Assembly: GCF_009905375.1 (NCBI RefSeq)
Contig: NC_133657.1
Span: 50,368,233-50,432,232, forward strand
Reading direction: 5' to 3'
Length of the DNA stretch: 64,000 nucleotides
Source: Apium graveolens
Taxonomy: Eukaryota > Streptophyta > Magnoliopsida > Apiales > Apiaceae
The number at the start of each line of letters is the position of its first letter. The first letter of the stretch is position 1. A program made the translations under genes and the position numbers. The notes beneath the pieces were generated by a model. It ran no database searches and was not told the origin of the DNA. It worked only from the letters and a program-made list of their open reading frames with translations. This document shows positions 34,418 through 45,254 of the stretch, piece by piece.

Positions 34418-36047
34418 CTCTGTCTATTATACTTACACACATCTGTGTGTATTTCCATCTCTCAATCGATTCTCCCTTTTCTTCTCTGTGAATCCCCGCC
34501 TTATTTCTCCTCCCTCTCGGTAATTCCGCCGCCTGAATCTTAATTTTCCGACCGCTTGTGTCGCTATTTTTCTGTTTTGGCTGCGCAGTTGGGCGCATGT
34601 GAGTCGTTGATTGGTATGGTTGGGTATGCTGCCGTGTATGTGTGTTGCATGTTGTATATGCGTGATCGTGGCTGTGGTTCTGTGATATTTCCAGTCGAGC
34701 TTGACTTTTCCCGATTGGTTTTCTGTTGTTGCGCCATTATTAATTTTGGATTTTTATATTTCTGCAGAAAAAAATTATTTGATTCGCTTTCGTGAAATAA
34801 ATTTAATTGCATATGGAAAATTATTAGCTATCGGCGAAATTCGTGTTGGAAACCCGAACTAAAAGGGCACCCGTGAATTTTGCCGCCGTCGACAATGAGC
34901 CTTGGTGAGCCGACGGTGGACCGTGATGAATTATTTTGAGTGCTAATATTTTAAATTAAATATAAAATATGGATAATAATTAATAACTGTAATAGAATTG
35001 ACGTTTGGAAATTTGTGACTTGTGATTGTGTTGTTGGTTCGGGATTGTTGGATTATGATTGGTTGTGTTTGTGAATTGACGTCGAATTGGCTCGACGGGT
35101 AGTCCAATAAACAAAGGAGACGCTGCCCGATTTCCGAGAAAATTGAACTACGGAATTACGGGAGCATATCCGATAATTATCGGGACGTCGAGTGACTATA
35201 TATATATGTATATTTTATACAAAACTTGATGGTGCGATGTGATGAAATATTTTGCTAAAATGATAACCCTGATTTCGGAAAATTACGAGTATATGTATTT
35301 TCTGGAAACGTACACTGAACCGATTTCTCGAGAACGTGAACCCTGATTGTTATGTATGTTATGGTATTATCCTAATGTATATATAAGTACGAGTCGGGAT
35401 TGTTTTCGTTTGGGTAGGATTGGTGTCGAGGATATGTCAAGTATACCTAGACGTCTAACGTAGGTTATTTCGGCTCTGTAGGATCTAGTTGAAGGACTTT
35501 AGAAGCGAAGTTGAACTAAAGACAACCTAGTGATCAGTTGACAAGCGTAGCGAGATTCCAAGAGAAGAACCTGACGTTGAAGTCGGATCCAAAATAATCT
35601 GACAGTAAGGCGATAAAGCCGAGTGTCCAAGTTAGTCCAAGGTCGTTTGATAATAGTGGTAAAGCTCTGTAAGGCAAGTACCCTAACCATTCTTTTATGG
35701 TTCAGTATATGTGAATAACTAAATGTTTTATTCTCGTAATGGAACAGAAACTTTTAAGTTACGTATCCCCTATATTTGAAAATGTTGTTTAATATGTTTT
35801 TGGGGAAAAGTAACTTCTGAAAGTACCTATCTCTAAAATGTGATTAAAATAAAAGAAAGTTTTGAATAGTATGCTGTGATAAGATTGTTTTGAAAAGAGA
35901 TAGGTAAAAGTGATTTTGAAACTGGATAAAACGAATCAGATATTGGATAACGTTGCGTAAGTGGCTAATTCGGTTGCGCGCATTACATAACCGATTGGTC
36001 CAGCATAGTTAATCAGAGACCTAGCTAGTCTCTGCGGATCCGGTGAA

Positions 36048-36150
36048 TTTGTGTGAAAGCCCGATCAGCTTTCCTAGACATTTTGTGTGATAGCCCGACC
36101 AACTATCCTAGATAATTTGTGTGGAGGCCTGATCAGCCATCCCTAGATAA
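36048..36150 (+). repeat. 34-bp repeats forming covarying hairpins (5' LTR)
   Basis: Three units start with TTTGTGTG at 36048, 36082 and 36116. Each contains an inverted repeat: GAAAGC/GCTTTC, GATAG/CTATC, and GGAGGC/GCC-A-TCC, around a loop like CCGATCA. The stem sequences differ between units but remain complementary. The second copy is in the 3' LTR at about 44211-44312. Confidence 0.8.
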
Positions 36151-36181
36151 CATCCAATACATATCTGATTATGATTTTGTG

Positions 36182-36366
36182 GTCCCCATAATGGGACAGA
36201 TGATTTTGTGATTCCTGTAATGGAACAAGTGATTTTGAGGTTCCCAGAGAGGAACAAGTTTTATAGGTCCTTTGATGGGACAAGTTTTATGGTTCCTGTA
36301 ACGGAATAAATGGTTTTGGGTCCCCGTAACGGGACAAATGGTTTTGTGGTTCCTGTAATGGAATGG
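36182..36366 (+). repeat. Array of seven short hairpins with two alternating stems (5' LTR)
   Basis: Units of about 27-30 bp contain GTCCC...GGGAC or GTTCC...GGAAC separated by 5-6 bases such as TGTAAT, joined by linkers like AAGTGATTTTGTG. Where C becomes T in the left arm, G becomes A in the right arm. The order is GTCCC, ATTCC, GTTCC, GTCC, GTTCC, GTCCC, GTTCC. The homologous array is at 44343-44525. Confidence 0.85.
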
Positions 36367-36926
36367 AAGGTTTGAAAATGAAAATAGCATGCTAAAATTG
36401 AACTCTGGTATTTATGCACAGCACACGACTGTTAATCTTGTTTTACAGAGCATGCTAGTTTTGATATCCAGTTTATATCTGTTTTACATGTTTCTGGCAA
36501 AATATGAATTCTGTTCCTATAACTGATTTACTTTAAACTATTATTACTTGTTATTCATATAGTGGTGCTGCTGAGCAAGCAATTGTTTACCCTTGCAGAA
36601 TATTTTATATGTATTGCAGATGCATAGGAGATTCTCACGTGGTAGTCAAGGCAGGGTTCCAGTTCCTTTCATGTCGGACTCCTCTGAGATGGTTGTGCTA
36701 GACCAAGGGTGGTCTGTTGAGTTGCTGTATTAAGTTAGATGCGTCGAGATGATTGTTGTAAGTTTGAGTTGTGTTAGTTGAGCAACCTGAGTCATACTTA
36801 AACCTGGAAAAGGTCTTGGTAAAGGGGTCGTAGTTATGTATTATTATTGATTTAGATTAAAATATGATTGTTATTATTGTTGTTGATGACGTCAACTCCT
36901 GACCCCGGGGTTGAGGCCGTCACAGT

Positions 36927-36938
36927 TGGTATCAGAGC
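36927..36938 (+). promoter_or_regulatory. Primer-binding site, tRNA-iMet type (Tekay-like)
   Basis: TGGTATCAGAGC two bases after the LTR end, complementary to the 3' end of initiator tRNA-Met as in most plant chromoviruses. Confidence 0.85.
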
Positions 36939-38491
36939 TACAGGTTTGAGTCCCTGATTTAGGTTAAGAGCGAAGTCAAAATAGTGCAGAAAGGTATGTA
37001 TATAGGTGTGAGCCAGCAACTCAATCAGAGGAGCAAGTCTATGAGTTTAGTCAAGGTTTCGGAAGCGAAACCCTGACGTTTGTTGAGGATTGACTGGAGC
37101 TGCCCTAGTTTAGAGTACGTCTCCTTTGTATACGTATTATTAGTAATGTCCGATAGAGAATTCTAGTTTCCCTCTTGGGAGTTTGTGTCTGATTGTGAGG
37201 ATTCAACTTCTAAGCAGACCTTTGATGTGACAGCTGAAGAGACGCCACATTATTTCTAAATATTGCATTTTTTTGTGTCAAGGAATGTTATTGGATTGAT
37301 TGTGTGACCTTGGTGAGTTCAGATAGCGTGATAATAGTCAGGGGCTGTTATGACGACTAAGTTTGTTAGTGAAGGTGGATTAGATAGGGAGGTGCTATCT
37401 TTGAACTCTTTTATTTCCTTCCTTGAAATGTATTTTATCTCCAGAGTAATTGTTTCCTTATTCCATAAGTTGTTTATCTTTCTTGTGAGAAAGTTATGAA
37501 CCCGAGATAAGCTACTTAGGGTTCTGTTGATCTCTTTACAAACCAGATTCTTTCTTTTCTACTTGTGAATTTCTTATCTTAATATTGTTTCTTTCCTTGG
37601 TGACTTTTTCGGGTGATTGGGGAAAACAACGCATATGAATTGACCATTTGTCTATGTGACAAAAGGGTCTGGTGGGACGCCACCGAATTATGTGTTGTGA
37701 CTGTATGGTACTAAGACTGGCCATCTTATGTACTTGTATGGTTGCTCTCAGTCATACCTATGTTTTCTTCTTTTGTCCTCCCCGTATCATTGACTCTTTG
37801 AATTTGAAATTTCATTTGAAGTCCCGAGGTAGTGGATTGTCAGTAGCTTTTGTGATTAGACAATCCTGGTCATCGAAAGTAGTTGAGAGTTGACTATCTG
37901 GAAGAAATATAAGATGTACATCGGATTGCTAGCTATCCCAGAAACATTAATAGTAGAGAGGATTTATGATTCGATATTGAAGGTGGCGGTTTTAGAAAAG
38001 TTAACCTCGTGGAAGATGGGTCAATTGTAAGAGATAAGAAGTCGCCTTGGGAGGAATGATTGATTGAACCTCAAGCTAGTGCGTTCGCCAAGTCTATGAT
38101 TCTTAAGATTAATTTGACTTACCAGTTTACCCTTTTTGGGTGGTGCCTAGGATAGCACGTCTAGCTTTACGGTATATGGAATTTGTTATTGTTGTATTTC
38201 AATGGTGCTAAAGGGTTGCTCGGTTATTATTGTATTGAGAAAGCATACCATAATGTTTAGTACCTTTATATTCCAGATTTCTGCGCTGTTGTTGATTCTG
38301 CTACTGTTATCATTGCTATTGTTGCTAGTGTTGCTGATCTAGATATCTTTTATAAATGGAACCTAAGATTAGGGACATGGGTGCTTTAATTGGGCAGCAT
38401 TTTCCTGACACAGGTGCACTGTTTGAACGGTGATATTTTGTTATATATTCTCATTAGGTTTTGAATAAATTCCCTGTTATATTTCAGGAAA
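36939..38491 (+). other. Long non-coding leader of the Tekay-like element
   Basis: About 1.55 kb between the primer site and gag, with no supported coding sequence. This seems long for a Tekay-type leader and may hold foreign or expanded sequence. Confidence 0.5.
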
Positions 38492-39630
38492 ATGCCACCC
38501 AAGAAAGCTACCCCGTCTAAGAAGATAGTAGTAGTTTGGTGGAGGGTCCAGTTATAAATGAAATTCTAGACTTGTTGCGCCATCAACAGCAACAACAGTT
38601 GCAGTTAATCCAACAGATTCAGCAGCAACAACATCAACAAAGAGAGCTAAACCAAACTACTAAATTTAAATCCTTTCAGTCTATTAAGCCCCCAGAGTTC
38701 AAAGGTGAAGTGGATCCTGTTCTTGCCAGAAATTGGCTGAAGGAAATGGAGAAGGCATTTACCCTCACGCAAGTAAGTGATGATCTTAAGACCGATTATG
38801 CGAGTTACTTTCTTAAGAATGAAGCAAATTATTGGTGGGAATCCACTCGAGTGTTGGAAGGAGAAGGCCCTGTTTCTTGGGAAAGATTTACAGAGTTATT
38901 CTTGGAAAAGTATTTTCCCGATGCTTTAAGGAATCAGTTGAAAGTCGAGTTTCTAGAGTTGAAACAAGGTGAGAGAAGTGTGTTGGAGTATGAGGCCAAG
39001 TTTACAGAATTGGCCCGATTAGTTCCTGAGTATGTAAGTACGGAGATTCAGAAAGCAAGAAGGTTTCAGCAAGGGTTAAAGCCTGGGATTCGTAGAGGAG
39101 TTGTGGCATTGCAACTCTAGACATACTCCTCTATGGTTCAGGCTGCCCTGGTAATGGAAAGTGACCAGAAGTTGGCTGTTAAGAAAGAAAGTGATAAGAA
39201 AAGGAAGTCAGAAGGTGTTAAGGACAAGGTAGACCAAGGAGAATCCAGTCAGGAATTTGAGAATCGGTTTGGCCGAAACAGGAGCAAAGGATTCCGGAGA
39301 CAAAGTTTATTTCAGGCTAGGACTAGTGCTATTTCAATTGCTTCCACTCCATCTTAGTCAGTCAAGTCAGCAGTGGATTGTAAGTCCTGTGACAGGAGAC
39401 ACAGTGATTCATGCAAGAAGAATGTGCAATGTTTTAAGTGTGGATATAAGGGTCATTATGCCTCGGAATGTAATCTAGAAAATCGAGGAGTTACGTGTTA
39501 TAATTGTGGAAAAGTTGGGCATATTGCGAGGAGTTGTAGAACGGTTACTCAAGATACTATATCCCAAGGGCCAATATCCAACACAGCTAGAGGTAGAACT
39601 TCTACAAGGACCAAGAGATCGAGCATTTAG
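38492..39630 (+). pseudogene. Tekay-like gag with two or more zinc knuckles
   Basis: An ATG at 38492 begins MPPKKATPSKK and is soon frameshifted. The main frame (from 38536, without ATG) holds a Gln-rich stretch, the Retrotrans_gag capsid core (PPEFKGEVDPVLARNWLKEM, YFLKNEANYWWE, FLEKYFPDALR) and, after a TAG at 39118, a basic linker. It then has CFKCGYKGHYASEC and CYNCGKVGHIARSC, both correct C-X2-C-X4-H-X4-C knuckles. Further stops lie at 39355 and 39628. It stays in one frame for over 1 kb, far better preserved than the pol that follows. Confidence 0.85.
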
Positions 39631-41730
39631 AACTTGGATGTAGTTGCACTTGATTTGCCACCCTTCGAGTTAGAAGAGTTTGATGTGATTTTAGGATTGA
39701 GTTGGTTGTCTTGTATTATGGCAATGAGTGGTTTCAGAAGAAGCGAAGTATAAAGTAGCCAATAGAAAGGTAAGTTTCTGGATGCAGAAGCAATTTAAAG
39801 CGTGACTAGCGCATATAAAAGATGATAATAAGAAAGTACCTAAGTTGAAAAAAAAACAGATAATAAGTGAGATTCCAAAGGTTTTATCGAATGACTTATC
39901 AGGATTACCTCGGAACATAAGAAATAATTTCTCAGTGGATACTGTACAGAGCTGGGCTGGTGTCAAAAGCCCAGATCTTATAAACCAGTAGGAAGTAAGT
40001 AATTAGCTAAGGAAACTTCAGAATTGGGAGATGAAAGATTAATGAAACAAGGTGTATTATGTGTTGTGTACCAATGTGGATTATAAGAAAGAAGAATGAA
40101 TGTATGAAGATTATGTGCTAATTATTAGAAGTTGAAAAGTTTGAGTAATAAATAAATGCCTGGAGTGTCTGGAGGCAAGTTGAACGAAATAAATAGTTGG
40201 TAATTGTAAAAGTTATGAAGAGGAGGAAAGTGAGCATACTAATGATGCTGTAGAGAAAAAGGATAGAATTATGAGATTGTGTAACGATTATCGGGAATTT
40301 AACAAAATGACAAATAAGAATAAGTAACCCCTATTAAGAATTGATTACTTATGTGATCTAATTTAAGGAATGTGTTATTCCTCGAGGATTGACTTAAGAT
40401 ACAGTATGAGGGCATGTCAAGGATTGCGACTAGGATGAGTTATGGGCATTGCGAGGTTGGTGATATCATGTGGAGCGACAAGTGTATGAGTCGTCTATAA
40501 GGATTTAAAGAATATGGTGTATAAGGAGTCCTTGGAAAAGCACATTGTATTTATTGATAACATCCTCGCCCATCTAAGGGCTAAGGAAGGCCAAGTTGAA
40601 AACCTAAAGAAATGTCGCAAAGGGTTGAATAGTAGCAGTTGTATATTAAACCTTAAAAGTATGAAGTTCTGGTCAGGAGCCTGGTTGTTTGAGTAACTAT
40701 CAACCAAGCAAGGTCCATTTAGGGACCAATGTCTTGAATAAAAGAGAAGAAATGAATATGATTAAGACTACTAAGGAATTAATAGAAGAATTGGAAAGAT
40801 TAAAAGTTAGAGTTCGAATACCTAAAGGTGATAAGAAGTGAATATATGAGATTACTTTCTAACCTTGACGGATGAGAATAAGTAAGAGGTGTTCGAATGT
40901 TTGGAACTAAGTTGAAAATGAGTACTGCTTATCATCCTTAGATGTAGGGTCAAAGTGAGAAGATGATTTAGTCAATATAAGAAATGTGGAGAGTATATGT
41001 GTTGGGTTGACAAAGGAAACTGAAGTAATCACCTACTGTGGATTGAGTTTTCTATGCTAATAGCTATCATGTTAGTAAGAAAATGTTACCTTATGAAGTG
41101 TGTTTGGACATAAGTGTGGTCCTCACTCTATTGAGATAAAGTAGGAATAAAGATAGTGTTAAATCCTGAATTAATTTAGTACATCGAGAGGGTGGTGGTG
41201 TACTCGGGAAAGAGTTGAAACAACTCGAAATGTACAAAGAGAGAAAGCGGATTCTCGTTGAAAGAGTATGAATATATAGAAGGAGGATCGGGGTATAGGT
41301 GAAAGTTTTACCCTGACAGAGATTGGTTAAGTTGAACAAAAGGGACAAGTTGAGTCCTCAATATAGTAAGTCATTCGCGGTATTGGTAAATATAAGTATA
41401 GTGGCAATAAGTTGTCGTGGCTGCTGCAGTTGCAGTATATATATATATAATATGTCTTTTATGTCAATATTAAGGTGATATATACCTGATTCGGAATTAA
41501 GCCATTAAATAGAAGCCAATGGGCTCTCATCCAAATTTGTTCTGCGTGGAATAATCGATCCAAATCCTAGATCGTTAAGAGCGAGTCCTTAGTAATGAAA
41601 TTATGTCTGTAGTGAGTATGCTTTGAATAAATCATTGAGTCGAAGAGTCTACCTGAAAGTTAGAATCATATGTGCTTGACAAATATCCTCACTTGTTTAG
41701 TTAGATCAGATTCTGAGGACAGAATCTTTT
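39631..41730 (+). pseudogene. Tekay-like pol remnant, internally deleted
   Basis: Recognisable scraps in order are the protease end (FDVILGLSWLS, about 39680), the protease-RT linker (SGLPRNIRNNFSVD, about 39900), the RT start (RLCNDYREFNK, about 40275), the RT palm remnant (VFIDNILAH, about 40548), the integrase (NSYHVSKKMLPYE near 41060) and a chromodomain-end-like stretch (near 41640). The total is only about 2.1 kb. Most of RT, RNase H and integrase are missing, with many stops. It cannot encode an enzyme. Confidence 0.75.
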
Positions 41731-41742
41731 TAAGGGGGAAGA
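41731..41742 (+). promoter_or_regulatory. Polypurine tract (Tekay-like)
   Basis: TAAGGGGGAAGA lies just before the 3' LTR start at 41744, where the first two bases are TA instead of TG. Confidence 0.7.
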
Positions 41743-41743
41743 A

Positions 41744-44700
41744 TATAACGACTCGTATATTTTATTATTTAAGTGTGTAATTGTTAAATAATTAATAAAT
41801 AAAATATGTGTATTGGTAGTGTCAGCAGTGTATTGTGTGTTACTATTTTTATATGTGACTGTGGTCGTATAGGGATTATTTGTGTAATAAATAGTGAGTG
41901 GTATTGTTCTGTTCCACTTTAAAAAGTGGATTTAATTGCATATTTATTTCCATAAATATTTGGATGATCTCTAAAATTGGTTTTATAAGTTTATAATTAC
42001 AATAATTATTTTTAGGACTTTATAAAATTGAGAAATCAATATTTCATTAATTATTTATTTTTAAATGATTTTCTGAGTGTGTATAATGGTAAAATCCATA
42101 TTTAATTATGGAAATCTTCAAAAATTATGAAACTTATATTTTATCAAGTTTGTATTATTCCGAGAATTTTAAAATTATTTTGGGAATTTTTGGGATTAAT
42201 TTCACCCGCAAGTCGATCCATTTAATTGATAAAAGCGGGTATAAAGTGCGTTTTAGAAATTGGTTTAAAATTTTGAAAGTTATGTTTTTATTTACTTCGG
42301 GATATTTGTAATATTTTAGAGCTATTTTCGTAATTTTCGGAGGCTGTTTTATTCACACCTTATTCCGTTAATTTCGAATTTCGGGACAAAAACCGGGTCG
42401 CGGGAAGTTCGTATCAATCCTTATCGCTACGTGTTATAATTCTGTTAACCTGCAAACACGTGTCAGGCAATAGGTTGGAAAAAAAATAATAAATCCTATT
42501 CTCCTCCCCCCGCTACTCTCTTTTCTCAGGCCTTTATTCGACAATCTCTCTTCTCCCTCGTGTATAATCTCGCAGGCTTATCTCTGTCTATTATACTTAC
42601 ACACATCTATATGTATTTCCATCTCTCAATCGATTCTACCTTTTCTTCTCTGTGAATCCCCGCCTTATTTCTCCTCCCTCTCGGTAATTCCGCCGCCTGA
42701 ATCTTAATTTTCCGGGTGCTTATGTCGCCGTTTTTCTGTTTTGGCTGCGCAGTTGGGTGCGTGTGAGTCGTTGATTAGTATGGTTGGGTACACTGCCGTG
42801 TATGTTTGTTGCATGTTGTATATGCGTGATCGTGGCTGTGGTTCCGTGATATTTCCAGTCGAGCTTGACTTTTCCCGATTGGTTTTCTGTTGTTGGGCCA
42901 TTATTAATTTTGGATTTTTATATTTCTGCAGAAAACAATTATTTGATTCGCTTTTGTGAAATAAATTTAATTGCATATGGAAAATTATTAGCTATCGGCG
43001 AAATTCGCGTTGGAAACCCGAACTAAAAGGGCACCCGTGAATTTTGCCGCCATCGGCAATGAGCCTTGGTGAGCCGATAGTGGACCGTGATGAATTATTC
43101 TGAGTCCTAATATTTTAAATTAAATATAAAATGGATAATAATTAAAAACTGTAATAGAATTGACGTTTGGAAATTTGTGACTTGTGATTGTGTTGTTGGT
43201 TCGGGATTGTTGGATTATGATTGGTTGTGTTTGTGAATTGACGTCGAATTGGCTCGACGGGTAGTCCGATAAACAAAGGAGAAGCTGCCCGATTTCCGAG
43301 AAAATTGAACTACAGAAATACGGGAGCGTATCCGATAATTATCGGGACGTCGAGTGACTATATATATATGTATATTTTATACAAAACTTGATGGTGCGAT
43401 GTGATGAAATATTTTGCTAAAATGATAACCCTGATTTCGGAAAATTACGAGTATATGTATTTTCTGGAAACGTACACTGAACCGATTTCTCGAGAACGTG
43501 AACCCTGATTGTTATGTATGTTATGGTATTATCCTAATGTGTATATAAGTACGAGTCGGGATTGTTATCGTTTGGGTAGGATTGGTGTCGAGGATATGTC
43601 AAGTATACCTAGACGTCTAACGTAGGTTATTTCGGCTCTGTAGGATCTAGTTGAAGGACTCTAGAAGCGAAGTTGAACTAAAGACAACCTAGTGATCAGT
43701 TGACAAGCGTAGCGAGATTCCAAGAGAAGAACCTGACGTTGAAGTCGGATCCAGAATAATCTGACAGTAAGGCGATAAAGGCGAGTGTCCAAGTTAGTCC
43801 AAGGTCGTTTGATAATAGTGGTAAAGCTCTGCAAGGCAAGTACCCTGACCATTCTTTTATGGTTCAGTATATGTGAATAACTAAATGTTTTATTCTCGTA
43901 ATGGAACAGAAACTTTTAAGTTACGTATCCCCTGTATTTGAAAATGTTGTTTAATATGTTTTTGGGGAAAGTAACTTCTGAAAGTACCTATCTCTAAAAT
44001 GTGATTAAAATAAAAGAAAGTTTTGAATAGTGTGTTGTGATAAGATTGTTTTGAAATAAGATAGGTAAAAGTGATTTTGAAACTGGATAAAACAAATCAG
44101 ATATTGGATAACGTTGCGTAAGTGGCTAATTCGGTTGCGCGCATTACATAACCGATTTGTCCAGCATAGTTAATCAAAGACCTAGCTAGTCTCTGCGGAT
44201 CCGGTGAATTTGTGTGAAAGCCCGATCAGCTTTCCTAGACATTTTGTGTGATAGCCCGACCAACTATCCTAGATAATTTGTGTGGAGGCCTGATCAGCCA
44301 TCCCTAGATAACATCCAATACATATCTGATTATGATTTTATGGTCCCCGAAATGGGACAGATGATTTTGTGATTCCAGTAATGGAATAAGTGATTTTGAG
44401 GTTCCCGGAGAGGAACAAGTTTTATAGGTCCTGTGATGGGACAAGTTTTATGGTTCCCGTAACAGAACAAATGGTTTTGGGTCCCCATAACGGGACAAAT
44501 GGTTTTGTGGTTCCTGTAATGGAACGAAAGGTTTGAAAATGAAAATAGCATGCTAAAATTGAACTCTGGTATTTATGCACAGCACACGACTGTTAATCTT
44601 GTTTTACAGAGCATGCTAGTTTTGATATCCAGTTTATATCTGTTTTACACGTTTCTGGCAAAATATGAATTCTGTTCCTATAACTGATTTACTTTAAACT

Positions 44701-45085
44701 GTTATTACTTGTTACTCATATAGTGGTGCTGCTGAGCAAGCAATTGCTCACCCTTGCAGAATATTTTATATGTATTGCAGATGCATAGGAGATTCTCGCG
44801 TGGTAGTCAGGGCAGGGTTCCAGTTCCTTTCGTGTCGGACTCCTCTGAGATGGTTGTGCTAGACCAAGGGTGGTCTGTTGAGTTGCTGTGTTAAGTTAGA
44901 TGCGTCGAGATGATTGTTGTAAGTTTGAGTTATGTTAGTTGAGTAACCTGAGTCATACTTAAACCTGGAAAAGGTCTTGGTAAAGGGGTCGTAGTTATGT
45001 ATTATTATTGATTTAGATTAAAATATGATTGTTATTATTGTTGTTGATGACGTCAACTCCTGACCCCGGGGTTGAGGCCGTCACA
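41744..45085 (+). repeat. Tekay-like 3' LTR (full length)
   Basis: 3342 bp, from TATAACGACTCG (TG mutated to TA) to GGCCGTCACA. It repeats both hairpin arrays (44211-44312, 44343-44525). After the end, ATTAATATCAGA faintly resembles a primer site. Confidence 0.85.
44211..44525 (+). repeat. Covarying hairpin arrays, 3' LTR copy
   Basis: This is the same pair of arrays as at 36048-36366. In unit 2 of the second array this copy reads ATTCC...GGAAT, a perfect stem, where the 5' LTR copy has ATTCC...GGAAC. Unit 5 has a one-base mismatch here that the other copy lacks. Confidence 0.82.
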
Positions 45086-45094
45086 ATTAATATC

Positions 45095-45210
45095 AGAATA
45101 CAAAAGTAGCAGCCAATGCAAGATACAACAACTAATTCAAGTACTGATAAAAAGTCACACCACAAGTAGCAACAAATGCAAAATACAACAACTAATTTAA
45201 GTCCGGTCAG
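45095..45210. repeat. Short direct repeat pair at the CACTA/Tekay junction
   Basis: Two copies of about 40 bp, each with AAGTAGCA then AATGCAA and ATACAACAACTAATT, separated by about 20 bp. Possibly subterminal repeats of the CACTA element. Confidence 0.5.
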
Positions 45211-45254
45211 TCGCCAAGTTCTTCATTTTCTTACTCATCATTAATAGGAATTTG

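Larger units (their letters stand above)
34418..36924 (+). repeat. Tekay-like 5' LTR (truncated)
   Basis: Homology to the 3' LTR begins at CTCTGTCTATTATAC (34418, matching 42582) and ends GGCCGTCACA at 36924, next to the primer site. It includes two hairpin arrays (36048-36150 and 36182-36366). Confidence 0.88.
34418..45085 (+). mobile_element. Tekay/Del-like chromovirus, pol-deficient, 5' LTR truncated
   Basis: A 5' LTR fragment (34418-36924), a tRNA-iMet-type primer site (36927-36938), gag (38492-39630), a decayed and shortened pol (39631-41730), a polypurine tract (41731-41742) and a 3' LTR (41744-45085). The LTR copies agree closely (a few percent different by eye), while pol is riddled with stops and large gaps. 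The protease, RT, integrase and chromodomain-end remnants follow the Tekay/Del order. The missing first 838 bp of the 5' LTR coincides with a deletion junction to the SIRE env ORF. Confidence 0.85.

Noticed and set aside
34556..34795. A 79-codon open frame with a near copy at 42741-42959
   Set aside because: Both are in the paired Tekay-like LTRs, so conservation reflects LTR identity at insertion.
36182..36366. Possible CRISPR-like or satellite array
   Set aside because: Repeats are imperfect, linkers are not unique spacers, and the array recurs in both LTRs of a plant retroelement.
45086..45210. The second terminal repeat of the CACTA element
   Set aside because: No CACTA-type end matching CACTACACCAGA is found here; CACAATTAAT at the junction is the LTR end.
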